Made by a program: the position numbers and the translations under genes
The notes under the pieces: model-generated
Seen by the model: the letters and a program-made list of their open reading frames with translations, nothing else
What the model was told of the DNA's origin: nothing
Databases searched by the model: none
Assembly: GCA_026770575.1 (NCBI GenBank)
Contig: MU657168.1
Location: 810,415-874,414 of the forward strand
DNA: 64,000 bases
Direction: 5' to 3'
Source: Pelagophyceae sp. CCMP2097
Taxonomy: Eukaryota; Sar; Pelagophyceae
Part shown: one piece after another, positions 42,318 to 52,191 of the stretch
Position numbering within the stretch: the stretch's first letter is position 1
Layout: every line of letters starts with the position of its first letter

Positions 42318-44141
42318 CTAGCCTTTTGGCCATCGCTTGGCCCAGCTTTTGAAGGCGTTGGAGGCCTGTGGGCTGTCGGTCGACGCGGTAAAGACGCCGA
42401 GCCACTTTGGCGCTCTGTGGAGCGGCGCCCACCACCTCGGCGCCTGCTCGACGAATTGCTGCGCGTTTCCGTGCTCAACCGCTTGGTAAAAGTCGTACAC
42501 GAGCGGGTCCGCGCGGAGCGTCCTCTGCGACATGTTTCGGATCTCGAGCTGATTCCGTTTTCGCGCGCGGGAGATGGCGACGTAGGCCTGGCCAGCGGCG
42601 AAGCAGCCTCCCACGTCGACTGCCAAGAAGTCAATCGTCGCCCCTTGGGCCTTGTGGATCGTCAGCGCCCAGCAGAGCTTGAGGGGTAGCTGCTTGCGCG
42701 TGCACGTGCCCGCCTGGTAGTAGTTGGCGGTGAAAATTTCCGGGATGATCAGCTTGGAGCGGCCGTTTGCAAAGTGGACCATCGGGTTGCCCGACTCGTG
42801 CCAGCCGACAACGACGCCGCGCGAGCCGTTGACGAGGCGGTCCGGCAGATCGCTGAACTCGTTCTTCAGGTGCATGACTTGCGCCCCGACCTTGAGTTGC
42901 AGGACCTTTGCCGCTTGGCACTCCGTCTTGAAGAACTGCTGCCGCCAGAGCCAAGATTCCGTCTTTGGCGCCTTTGCCGATTGCGCCGACCTCAACGCGG
43001 CCACCGAGTCCGTCGAACTGAACGTGCGCGCCTCGCTGGGGAGCTTCTTCAGCTCGCAAGTGTTGGTAGTGTCGACGTTGGCGTTCAAGGGAAAGAGCAC
43101 AGTTGGCTTGAGCGCCGCCGACATGCCGTTTGCGCGCTTGGATAGGGGCGAGGCGCACTCGTCGGAGAGGGCCTTGACCAGAGGCGAGTACTCAGCGTGC
43201 CGGATGTCCCATAGCGCTTTAATAAAGTCCGCGTCGCCGCCGTGGCGGTGCGTCGTCGGCAGATGAACATGGCAAAACTTGGCGTCGGCCCACGTCGCCG
43301 TCTGGAAGGCGTAGCCGTTGAGCTCGCGGAGGCCGAGTAAAACGTCGGCGCCCGGCGGCGGGTCGCCGGAGAGGCTGGCTTTGCCAGGGATGGGCCCCAA
43401 CTGGCCAAAGTCCCCCACAAAGACCAATTGGATGCCCCCAAAGGCCACTTGCGTGCTGTGCCGCGCGATTCGGACGTGGAGGTCGAGCCACTCGAGGTAC
43501 TCTGCGGTGAGCATTGAAATTTCGTCCACCACGAGCATCTCGATAGAAGCCCACTTGTCCCTGAGTGGGCTCTGCAGTATTGCAGTAAAGTCCGTCGCCG
43601 AGACGGGAACTTTCAAGCCGGCGAGCGAGTGCAGCGTCTGCGCCGGCACGCCCGCGTTGGCTAAGTTTACGGCGGCGACTCCAGTGGTCGCCGTGACGGC
43701 GATGCGCACGCCCGCGTCCGCCGCCTCGCGCACGATGCGCTTCGTCACCTCCGTCTTGCCAGACCCGGCGATGCCCGTGATGAACACGTTCGCCCCTCGG
43801 CGCACCTCCTCCACGGCGCGCCGCTGGTGCGAGTCCAGCTCCACGTCGCCCGTGACCAGGCAGCTCAGCGACCGCCGCGCGCCGCTATGCGGCGGCCGCG
43901 CCGCCGCCGCGCCCCGGCCCGCACAGGCGCGCGCCGCCGCGCCCGCGGGCGGGCCCCAGCGCCGCGCACCGCACAGCGCGAGCCGCTGCATCGAGGCGCC
44001 GACCCGCGAGCAGCACCGCTCGAGCGACGCGCCGCCCGCGCACGCGCCGGCGCCGGACCACCGGGTCCGACGGGACGCTCCCCGCGGAGACCTCGAGCCG
44101 CTCTTCGTGCCTCGCGCCGTCCGAGGCCGCGACTCGTTCAC
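42318..44141 (-). CDS. PIF1-family DNA helicase
   Basis: Single exon, up to 607 aa; an internal start at about 43991 (MQRLALCGARRWGPPAG) would give a shorter protein with a mitochondrial-type presequence. Superfamily 1B motifs are all present: DSHQRRAVEEV (Q-like), GIAGSGKTEVTKRIV (Walker A), ATTGVAAVNLANAGVPAQTL (Ia), LVVDEISML (Walker B), GDFGQLGPIPG (III), LPTTHRHGGDADFIKALWDI, LPLKLCWALTIHKAQGATID (V) and GQAYVAISRAR (VI). PIF1 enzymes unwind DNA 5' to 3' and act at telomeres, G-quadruplexes and in mitochondrial DNA. The GC-rich Ala/Arg N-terminus is compatible with organelle import. No transposon Helitron domains are seen, so it reads as a cellular gene. Confidence 0.92.
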   Translation of the reverse strand: MNESRPRTARGTKSGSRSPRGASRRTRWSGAGACAGGASLERCCSRVGASMQRLALCGARRWGPPAGAAARACAGRGAAAARPPHSGARRSLSCLVTGDVELDSHQRRAVEEVRRGANVFITGIAGSGKTEVTKRIVREAADAGVRIAVTATTGVAAVNLANAGVPAQTLHSLAGLKVPVSATDFTAILQSPLRDKWASIEMLVVDEISMLTAEYLEWLDLHVRIARHSTQVAFGGIQLVFVGDFGQLGPIPGKASLSGDPPPGADVLLGLRELNGYAFQTATWADAKFCHVHLPTTHRHGGDADFIKALWDIRHAEYSPLVKALSDECASPLSKRANGMSAALKPTVLFPLNANVDTTNTCELKKLPSEARTFSSTDSVAALRSAQSAKAPKTESWLWRQQFFKTECQAAKVLQLKVGAQVMHLKNEFSDLPDRLVNGSRGVVVGWHESGNPMVHFANGRSKLIIPEIFTANYYQAGTCTRKQLPLKLCWALTIHKAQGATIDFLAVDVGGCFAAGQAYVAISRARKRNQLEIRNMSQRTLRADPLVYDFYQAVEHGNAQQFVEQAPRWWAPLHRAPKWLGVFTASTDSPQASNAFKSWAKRWPKG

Positions 44142-44219
44142 AAACGCGGGGCCCCTTCACTCACCGGTCGCCGAATATTTTTGCGTCCGTCACGGTTTTG
44201 CAGTGACACACGGACGTCG

Positions 44220-44470
44220 GACGTGACTGTCGCAGAGTGTCGCAGAGTGTCGCACCGGTGCCGCAGACTGTCGCACCGGTGCCGCAGAATGTCGCACCGG
44301 TGCCGCAGAGTGTCGCAGAGTGTCGCACCGGTGCCGCAGAGTGTCGCACCGGTGTCGCAGAGTGTCGCACCGGTGTCGCAGATTGTCGCACCGGTGCCGC
44401 AGAGTGTCGCAGAGTGTCGCAGACAGTCGGCGACTGTCGGCGACTGTCGGCGACTGTCGCAGCGTGTCGC
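44220..44470. repeat. Minisatellite of GTGTCGCACCGGTGCCGCA units
   Basis: About 250 bp are made of interleaved units of roughly 9 and 19 bp: GTGTCGCAGA and GTGTCGCACCGGTGCCGCAG, ending in three copies of GTCGGCGACT. Some units have GGTGTCGC in place of GGTGCCGC. All six frames stay open only because of the repeat structure, so frames here should not be read as genes. It lies about 80 bp upstream of the PIF1 frame. Confidence 0.92.
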
Positions 44471-44567
44471 GACACTTCGGCGAGTTACCTCCTATGCTTC
44501 CATCGTGTGGTCATGACTTCCGGAGTCGCGTTTTCAAATAAGTATTCAAAGAAAGGATTGCGCCCCC

Positions 44568-45550
44568 CTATCGGGGCGTTGCTGCGCAAAAAGGGAAGGC
44601 TGCGCGACGGGCTAAGGGTCCAACGAACGACACGGGCGAGAAACTGCCTCGTTTATTTATGCACGAGCAACCTTCAGTCCCAATGGACCGCTTTGGAAAG
44701 CTTCCAGTTAATAAGATGCAACTTGAACGCTCAGTTGAACGCTGGCCTTGCTTGAAGTGCATCTTCGCGTGGTCTTCGTCATCCGGAAGCCAAAGGCGGC
44801 AGAGTACGCCGTAGTGCACGCCGAGGTGGAACATGGCCTCGGCGTTCAACAGAATAGTGGCGTCCATCCAGCACCGCACGGCGAGGTTGTCCGACTGCGG
44901 CACGCCGATGCCCTCGTACTGCAAGACGCCGAGATCGTGTAGAGCGAGCGCGTACCCGTCGTCTGCTGCGCGTTGGAACCAGTCGGCGGCGGCGTCGGCG
45001 TCGGCGAGGACGCCGTCGTCGCCCTGCAACAAAGTCCGCGCGAGCACGAACTTGGCCTTCGTGTGGCCTTTGGCCGCAGCGATCCCAAGGCATACGACGG
45101 CACGACGAAGGTCCTGCGGACGGTCCGGCTGGCCGACGAGTAACCACGTGTAGAGGTGGTAGTACGCGTCGGCGTTGCCGCGGTTCACGTGAATCATCAG
45201 CCGACTAGTCTGTTCGGCGTCGGTGTAGTGCCCCAAGGCTCGGCAGTGTGGGCAGAGATTGGACACCTTCAGCCATGATGCGGCGCAGGGGACGCACAGG
45301 TACTGCATGCAGCATAACTAGGCAAACGCGTCACAGTCACACTGGGCGCGAGGAGCCAGAGGCGCGCGCGCGCGCGCCGGAGGGACGCCCCAGCCGCAGG
45401 AGCACAGGCACCGGCGCGCAAGGACATGCAGCTTACCTGGAAGGGAGTGACACCGAGTTCCGACGTCAGCGGGTCCGTGCAAACCAAGCACCGAACGCGA
45501 TTGGAAAGCGACAGAGCTTCGAGGGCGCAATAGCGAGCTTTGCGGTGCAT
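44568..45550 (-). CDS. RING-like finger protein with Sel1 repeats
   Basis: Exons 45550-45437 and 45302-44568 close in phase (282 aa). The first exon ends and the second begins inside a RING-like finger: CLVCTDPLTSELGVTPFQ, then YLCVPCAASWL and LCPHCRAL. The usual C-x-H-x2-C centre reads Y-L-C-V-P-C, so zinc binding may differ. Two or more Sel1-like repeats follow (AVVCLGIAAAKGHTKAKFVL, DWFQRAADDGYALALHDLGV, AEAMFHLGVHYGV), the helical hairpins found in ERAD adaptors such as Hrd3. A RING with Sel1 repeats suggests a ubiquitin ligase with a protein-binding platform. The last 55 residues look poorly constrained and may be read past a natural end. The intron has a strong GTAAGC donor. Confidence 0.75.
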
Positions 45551-46094
45551 CCTCGGTCGCCGCCGACGCACGCCGACTACGTTGGGCCTGCACCGCCGCC
45601 GCGACTGGACAGGTCGTCGCGGCTAGTTGAAGAGGAGAGAGCGAGAAGGGGACAGAGAGATTGGCCAATTTCGAAGCGTATGAGGGCCCTGTGGGCCGTG
45701 CGAGGTCGCGGCTTGTTATATCGCGTTGGACACATTGGAAGCGGTTAATGAGAAGGTTCTACTTGGAACACGCGCTCAAGGCCCGAACCTTAACGGCGTC
45801 GAACTGCGCGCGTGGTAGCCTGCAGGGTGATCCCCATTCTCCTGCAGTGAGCCTCGTGACGTGTGATGGTAAAGGGACGACCCGGTCCAACGCCGCAGTG
45901 ACTCGGTCCGAGTCTCGTCGTTGATGCTGTCGATTTCTTCTGCGCGACTTCGACGTCGCGACGGGACGCCCCGGCGTGAGATGCCTCGCGCGTCTCGAGA
46001 GAGGTGACCTCGAGCATCTCTTCGAAGATGCGTTTTCCCCTCTAGCAAGCGCCGCGAGGTCCCTTCCGCGAGATGGCGGGGCGGCGGCCGCGAG
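45551..46094. other. Intergenic region without recognised features
   Basis: No convincing coding segment, RNA gene or repeat is seen here. Open frames are short and Arg/Ser-rich on both strands. It probably contains the promoter of the RING-Sel1 gene and the 3' end of the methyltransferase gene. Confidence 0.4.
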
Positions 46095-47442
46095 TTAGTT
46101 TGCGTTTGCCGGCTGGTCCTCTGCCCAGACGAGTGCCCAGGTGATGACTGGAAATATGTTGTCCGGGAAGCAGTCGGCGTCACCGTCGGCGCGCGGCTCG
46201 TCGGCGTCGTAGACCCGCTGCCGTTTCTCGCTCACGACGACGGCGCCCGCGATTTCGAAGATGGCAAGGTAGTACAACCCTACAAAGGCGCGCGTGAGCG
46301 CCGTTTCGCGCCGCCGGCGCGGACGCCGGGGGCGACGCGAGCGGCACAGCGACCGGTCGTCGTCGTCCACCTACGCCGCGCGTCTGCGCGGCCCCCTACG
46401 GCGCGTCTGCGCGGCCCCGAAACTGCAGGGTTACGGACGAAGAAGGCGTCTTCGGTGTCGTTGCCGAAGACGTTGTCCTTGATGCATAAGACACCATGCG
46501 GCGCCTGAGAGCCGTCGTACGGCGGGCCCTCGACGTGGGGGCGGCTCACCAGCGCGGCTCGGTACCTGTGCAGCGCGCGCACGAAGTCGCCGTCTGTGAA
46601 GTGGCCGACGCACCACTGGAACCAGACGAGGTCGTAGCCGCGCGCCTTTGGCGCCCACGTCTGCATCGCCGCGCCTGACAGCGCCGTCGACAGAAGAACC
46701 CGCGCGCGGGGCGAGGCGCACAGATGAAACGGCACTTGGAGACGGCCTCTTCTCCGCCAACGGCCACCGCGGCCACCATCGACGCCTCGGCTATAAAGTC
46801 GGGCGCCGCGCCGACGAGGGACGCGGCCTGCTCGAGCACGTCGACCTGCGGCGCCGCGGTCCAGAACGCGCGCTGCAGCCGCCGGGGCGGCTCGCACGTT
46901 CGGGGCTCGGACTCGCCCGTCGGAAGCCCCTGGGCAGGAGGAGGTGCTTGGTGACTCGGCCGATGCCCGCAGCGACGTCCAACGCCACGCCTGCGCCGTC
47001 CCACAGAGGCCGCAGCGCCGCCAGGCCGTCCTAGTAAGGCCGCATCGCGGCCACGCCGTCCTAGTCCCTCGGTTCGCCGGCGGCCGGGGCGGCCGGCGGC
47101 GGGCTCACGAGGAAGCTGCGCGAGGCGAGGACGTCGGGCGCATCGAGCGCGGCGAAGCCTGGCGGTGCGGTGCGGCGATCGTGCGGGCGGCGGGCGAGGG
47201 AGCCTATGCGCACCGCCGAGGACGCCGTCGACGGTGGGCGGCGCGCGCGCCGCGTCCTGCCAGTAGTCTGCGGCGTGGGTGTACCACCGTTTCTTGTAAG
47301 CGTCGTCTGCCCAGAGTGCAGTCGGCGTGGCCCAAGACGCGGAATCCGAAGACCCGGAAACGGCGCACGCCTGCGCCCCGAGCCGCGACTCGATTTCGCG
47401 CGCCACCCAGTGGTCGTCCACCGCACCGACTAGGGCCGCCAT
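46095..47442 (-). CDS. Protein alpha-N-terminal methyltransferase (NTMT1-like)
   Basis: Seven exons: 47442-47214, 47158-47109, 47030-46917, 46872-46722, 46674-46550, 46504-46439, 46370-46095. NTMT1-type enzymes methylate the alpha-amino group of proteins exposing an X-Pro-Lys N-terminus, using SAM. Matches: WYTHAADYWQDAARAPPTVD plus GVLGG (substrate-site region), VALDVAAGIGRVTKHLLLP (SAM motif I), VDVLEQAASLVGAA, RGYDLVWFQWCVGHFTD (the IQWVIGHLTD motif), APHGVLCIKDNVFGND, DDDDRSLCRS, and VVVSEKRQ near the end. Intron 3 starts with GC (GCGAGT). The last exon is longer than expected and may hide one more intron near 46330-46290. NTMT1 is about 223 aa; this model gives 336. Confidence 0.85.
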
Positions 47443-48573
47443 TGGTCCGCGCGTCGCGGGTCGTCGCTAAAGGGGCCTCTCGAATCCGTGCGGATCTGCA
47501 TTTGTAAACCGAAACCTTCTGCACTGGCGAGCATCCCGAGTCGCTCAGCCACACGCCCTCTCGCTTCTCGACCCCGAAGCAGCCCCTGTCCCGGGGGCGT
47601 CGACGCACGTGCTCTCGCACCTCATCTGCACCGAGGTACGACGTCGCGAGTGCCTCTTGAGAGGAGAGGCTACCGAGTCGCCCTTTTGGATTCCCCCCGT
47701 AATGTCGCCCCTCGGGGCCGGCATCGATCTGCGGGAACAGCGTTTCACTTCGAGTCTTTCGTCGTGCATCCGCCGGGGATCCACTTTTAGCCGTTTACGG
47801 CCTCGGCAGTAAACGACTACGGCGACAACAGCAAACCGAGTCCTCATAGTCCACGGCTACCCTTCCGTTTTGACCGCTGGCTCCAGGTTCCCTCAACAAA
47901 CCCACTAGGCCCCGGCGCCCCAGAAAAAGCGCCTCGCGCGCCCGCACAATCGCACGGCGGCCGCGCGCCCAAATTGTAACGTCTCCACTTTCCATCGACA
48001 ACGCTTTTGGGCGGCCGGCAAGGCATGCCCACGGGGTCCGTAATGGTCGAGGGTTCGGGGTCGCCCTCCGCCCTCGACAGCCAGGGAGACTGGATGCTTC
48101 CGCGTGGACGGTCCATCCGAGCTCCTGCGTTCAAAGCGACCCGAAAGAGGGCATATCTCGCCGATGCGCCTGCCCGGCGGGAGGGCTCGACTAGAAACGC
48201 CGCCAGCGCCCACGTCGCCCCAGGAGAGCGTCCGAGCGCGTCAAGCCATACAACCACAACCACAACAACTTATGATCGACCCGCCCATTGCCTCGCCCAT
48301 TGCCTCACCACGAGCCCACTGCCTGGTCCAACGGGAGCAGTCGATCCTCTGCACCGCGTCCGAGGCCCGGGACGCGCACACCTCCATCGCCTCCGCTGGG
48401 CGTGCATTGAACCGAGGCGAGCGGCGTTGGTCCTCTTCGGCCGACCTCCGCCGAGCCGGCGCGCCAGCCTACTAGTAGCGCCGCACGGCATTGCGGTGAT
48501 GAGTGTGCTTCCGCATGCGCCTAGGCGGCGACGGTCCGAGGGTCGTGATCGTCGATGGGACTGTGTGATCATC
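47443..48573. other. Intergenic region, no supported gene
   Basis: Frames on both strands are Arg/Ser/Pro-rich and show no family motif or credible exon chain. Part of it should be the promoter of the N-terminal methyltransferase gene, the rest the 3' flank of the gene ending at 48574. Nothing more can be said. Confidence 0.4.
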
Positions 48574-50745
48574 TTAGTCGTTCGCCGGCGTGCGTCGAGG
48601 CCGCTCGTCTCCGCCATCGCTGCGACGGTTGTCCATCCTGGGAGACGCTTCCAAGACGCGGTGGTCGTGCCGGAAGCCATCCGGCAGCGAGTCAAAGGTG
48701 TCAAACTCCTCGACAGCGCGCAAGTCGTCGTCGTCCGGCTGCGCCGCCGTGGGGAAGGGGAATTCGGCGGCGTCGTCGGCGCGCTAGAGACGGACTCGCC
48801 GCCTAGGCGCACCGCCGGAAGACTCGCCTCGTGGATCTGCACGAGCTGGTCGTAGAGCGGCCTAGAAGCGCTGCGCAGCGCGCCAACGTCCACCGCCTCT
48901 GCCTGTGCCGCCTCTGCAGCATACTTTTCAGCGCAGTTGTGGAAGAGCCGTTTCAGCGCCTGTGCAAGGCGCTTCAAGTGCCACGGCGAAGGGGACCTCG
49001 GCGAGCCCCGCCCTCGTCTTTGGGTCGCCTCGCGGCCCCTTTTCGTCTGGAGCGGCCGCGAGACGCGCCTTTGTCGGCGACTCAGCGTACTCTTCCGGGA
49101 CGCTCGCGGGCGCGTGGCCGCCGCCGCCGTCGACGCACAACGCAGCGTAGACCTCCGGCCTAAATGTAACTACGGTACGACTCCGCCATCCGCCGTCTCC
49201 CGTGCACGGCGGCGCCCGATGATGGGCGCCCCCCCTGGCCGTCGCGATGAGCGCCTTGTCAGCAAACGGCGCTGCGGGTTTCCCAGTGCGAATCGACGCG
49301 GCGCCCGGCATCAGCGGCAGCGCTTGGGACTGGAACGCCGCCACGTCGCCAGCGAGGTCGTCGAGCGTCTCACCTGCGCGGCGGCGTGCGAGCGCGGCAG
49401 CCCCGTCTGGAGCAGGTATTCCCAGCACAGAGAGACAAGAGCGCCCGGTCGAGGGTCCCATGCACCGACGCGGACGAAGGGCTGTCTCTTGCATCTGGTC
49501 CCTCGCCGTTGTACCCCGGGCCCCGTTTCTGGCAAATTGTTCCGGCGACGGACGCTTCCCGACGCCAGTTTCTCACCGCTTTCCACCTTTGTGAAGACTT
49601 CAAAGGCCGCGTCGGCCGTGGCAAAGTCGAGCGTGCCGCGCGCGCCGCGACTTCGGCCGTCGGATTGCCGCGCCAGGTAGAGCTTGAGAGGACCGCGCTT
49701 CTTCTGTTCGTGGAACCAGAAGCCTAGACGCCAGCGTATCCTATACGAGTCGTTCCGTGCGCGATTTGCGCAAGCTCCTCGGACCAGGCTCTAGAGCATG
49801 CCTCCACGGAACTTGGAGAAGCAGCCTCTCGACGTCGCCTCGAGGCACGCCTCGAGTTTCGAGCCGCGCGTTTCGGCACGCCCCTCGAGCGCGGCGCCGG
49901 TGCCGCGCGGATCGTGCCGTTTGCGACGCGCGCGTCGAGGTCGTCGCGGAACTTCTTCGTCCGACACCGGCAAACGTCCCTCGCAAGGCCTGCGGTGCGG
50001 GGCTTGATGCAGTCCTTTGCAAGAGTGCCTGCCTCTACAAAAGTCGCCCTGTCCGCGTTTTGGCGCGGGGCGCCGCCGCGCGCCGTGGAGCAGCTTGCGC
50101 TCGGCAGCGGCCTCGCCCTCGTCGCCTTCGATGCCGAGGAGCGACCCAGTCTCGAGCAGCCGCCGCCGCGCGGCGTCGGGCAGCTTGCGCACGCCGAAGC
50201 TGACCTAGCCGAGGCGTTTCTCAGAGCCGAGGGACCTTCTGCGGCGACCGGATGGCTGCCGCCGGCCGCCGGGGGCCGTCAGGGTGCCGTCGACGGAGCC
50301 TTGCCGCGGGCCTTTTTCGACGTCCCCTGCGAACGAAGGGGACGCTGGGGCCGGCATCGATTTGGTCGAAGAGCGCTGCGGCTTTCTCCACGTGCGCCGC
50401 TGCCGGCGTCGACGAAACCACGCTGAGGTGCGCCGCGCGGCCGTCGTCGCCGCAGAGCCACGCCGCCAGCAGCGACGCGGGCGGCGGCTGCAACGCGGCC
50501 GCCGCCGTCGACGCGGCCGCCGCCGGCTCGGATATGGCAGGCTTCGACGCGGCCGCCGGCGGCTCGGGGGCAGCGTTCGCAGCCGCTTTCTTTGCCGCTT
50601 TTGGCTTGACACCACTCTTCTTCTTCGGCGCCTGTGGGATCTTCAGCGCCGCCGCCTTTCCCGCCTGCACCGCCCCACCGTCCGCCACCGCCGCCATCCA
50701 GCGCCGGCCCGCGTTTGGCGCGGCGCGGCGGAGGAGGACGTGCAT
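48574..50745 (-). CDS. Unidentified multi-exon gene
   Basis: Candidate start ATG 50745 (MHVLLRRAAPNAGRRWMAAV), a mitochondrial-like presequence, then an Ala/Lys/Pro-rich linker and HVEKAAALFDQIDAGPSVPF. Further exon-like segments on the same strand: VSFGVRKLPDAARRRLLETG (near 50210-50060), FWFHEQKKRGPLKLYLARQS and TLDFATADAAFEVFTK (near 49725-49590), ETLDDLAGDVAAFQSQALPL (near 49370), VPEEYAESPTKARLAAAPDE (near 49100), LKRLAQALKRLFHNCAEKYA (near 48970), and AEFPFPTAAQPDDDDLRAVE with EEFDTFDSLPDGFRHDHRVL, ending at 48574. Their composition differs from shadow frames and acceptors precede several of them. I recognise no family and did not close the model, so exon order and number are provisional. 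Confidence 0.4.
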
Positions 50746-51179
50746 TATATCTTCGAATTCTAGAATCCCGAAAGTTTTCAACGAACTTGAAGAGGGCTTG
50801 TGCCCGTCGCGCGCGTCGGTATACGTCAACTGGCCTCTGCGGTCGGTCCTGCGAGGAACTGGTGGGGGTGCCACGTTGCGCCTGATCCCCGCGTGCCGTG
50901 CCTGGCGTGCGCGCGCGTCGGGGGCGCGGGGCGTCGCACGTCGGCGGCGACGCGGAGCCTCGGGTCACCGCGTCGGAGCTGGCGCGGTTCATTTGAGACC
51001 CCGCGCGCGTGCCTCGCCGCCCGCCCGCCGTACGCCAGCGTGGTCGTGCCTGGCGAACCGCCTCGGCATGGGCTTCCCGGGCGTGCTCGTCGTGGCGGCG
51101 CGTCCGGTCGTGCTCGTCACCGCGCCCGCGTATACAGCGGCGCCGAGGGTATCGACTCACGAGCGACTGAATCTGCCGC

Positions 51180-52190
51180 GACTTGGCGCCTGCCGCGGAC
51201 TGGCGGACGACACGCCGAAGGGCGCTGGCCGGGTCGACCGTCCGCGACGGCACGGCGGTGGACGCGCGCCGGCAAAGGGACAATCGAGATGCGGGGATGC
51301 GGCTCGGCTTCAACACCATCCGCAGAGCGTGCGATCGCGCCGTGGGAGGCGCTGCTGCGCGGGCTCGGGGGCGAGGAGCACGAAGCCCTGTGAGGCGCGG
51401 CCGAAGGACAGCGGCGCGCTCGAACCAGTTTCGCAGTAGGCGCGCTCCGCCGGGTGCCGCGACCGCGCTTCGCCGGTGCGTCCAGGCAGTGGCGCGCGGC
51501 CTAGCTCAACGGCGCGGCGGTCCCGCGTGGCGTCAGGTGCGGGCGTGTCTCGACTGCACCATGAGCGGGGACTCGGTCCTGCATGACGTCGCGCCCGACC
51601 TCGCGTGGCTCTCGGCCGAGCGGCGGCGCGCCTACGAAATTTTCGCGGCGGCGTCGAGGCCGTCGCCGAGTCGATCTGCGGGGGGGGCTTGTCTCGTCAA
51701 CGCGGACGCGGGTTCGCAGCCGTCGACCCGATGCAGTTCATCCACAGGGCCATCGGCACGCACGCGCGCGAGGACCGCCTCCTCCGGTCGTCGACAGGTG
51801 GCTCCTCGGCGAGGCTCCTGCAGCCGCGACACGTACTCATACACGGCCGGCGACGGGGCCTCCCGGCCGCGTATGCACCATCCCTTCGCGTGCAAACCCG
51901 TCATCAACGAGGCGCGGCCGTGGTCCGCGGACCCCGGCTCGCCGCACTGCTGCCCCAAGCCCTCTCCAGCGTCGCCTCGGCGGCTCGGGGCCCCGCAGGG
52001 CGCGCACGAGTCAAAAGCGCAGACGCTCTTAAACCGGCAATGTTCCAATCAGCCCCAGCTCGCGGGCTGCACCGAGGCGCACAGCTCGATGAGTCGCCTC
52101 GCGGGCGTCGACTCGTCGGCCCACGAAGACGCGCGCGACGCGAGGGGGGCTCGGCCCCGGAAGCGCGTCCTTCGTGTCGCTGCGTCTGGG
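51180..52190 (+). CDS. Unidentified multi-exon gene, provisional
   Basis: Several plus-strand segments look coding: GTAVDARRQRDNRDAGMRLG and FNTIRRACDRAV (near 51260-51340), APWEALLRGLGGEEHEAL (near 51340-51392), VRACLDCTMSGDSVLHDVAP with DLAWLSAERRRAYEIF (near 51538-51648), GFAAVDPMQFIHRAIGTHAR (near 51710-51770), and MHHPFACKPVINEARPWSAD with PGSPHCCPKP (near 51870-51970). They lie in different frames and would need introns between them. Family unknown. It converges with the pseudouridine synthase gene, whose stop is at 52192. Confidence 0.35.
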
Positions 52191-52191
52191 T

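Noticed and set aside
42318..44141. Helitron transposon helicase
   Set aside because: Only a PIF1 helicase domain is present; no Rep/HUH domain and no Helitron ends (5' TC, 3' CTRR with hairpin) are seen nearby.
44220..44470. CRISPR-like array
   Set aside because: The units are tandem without unique spacers, and the genome is eukaryotic.
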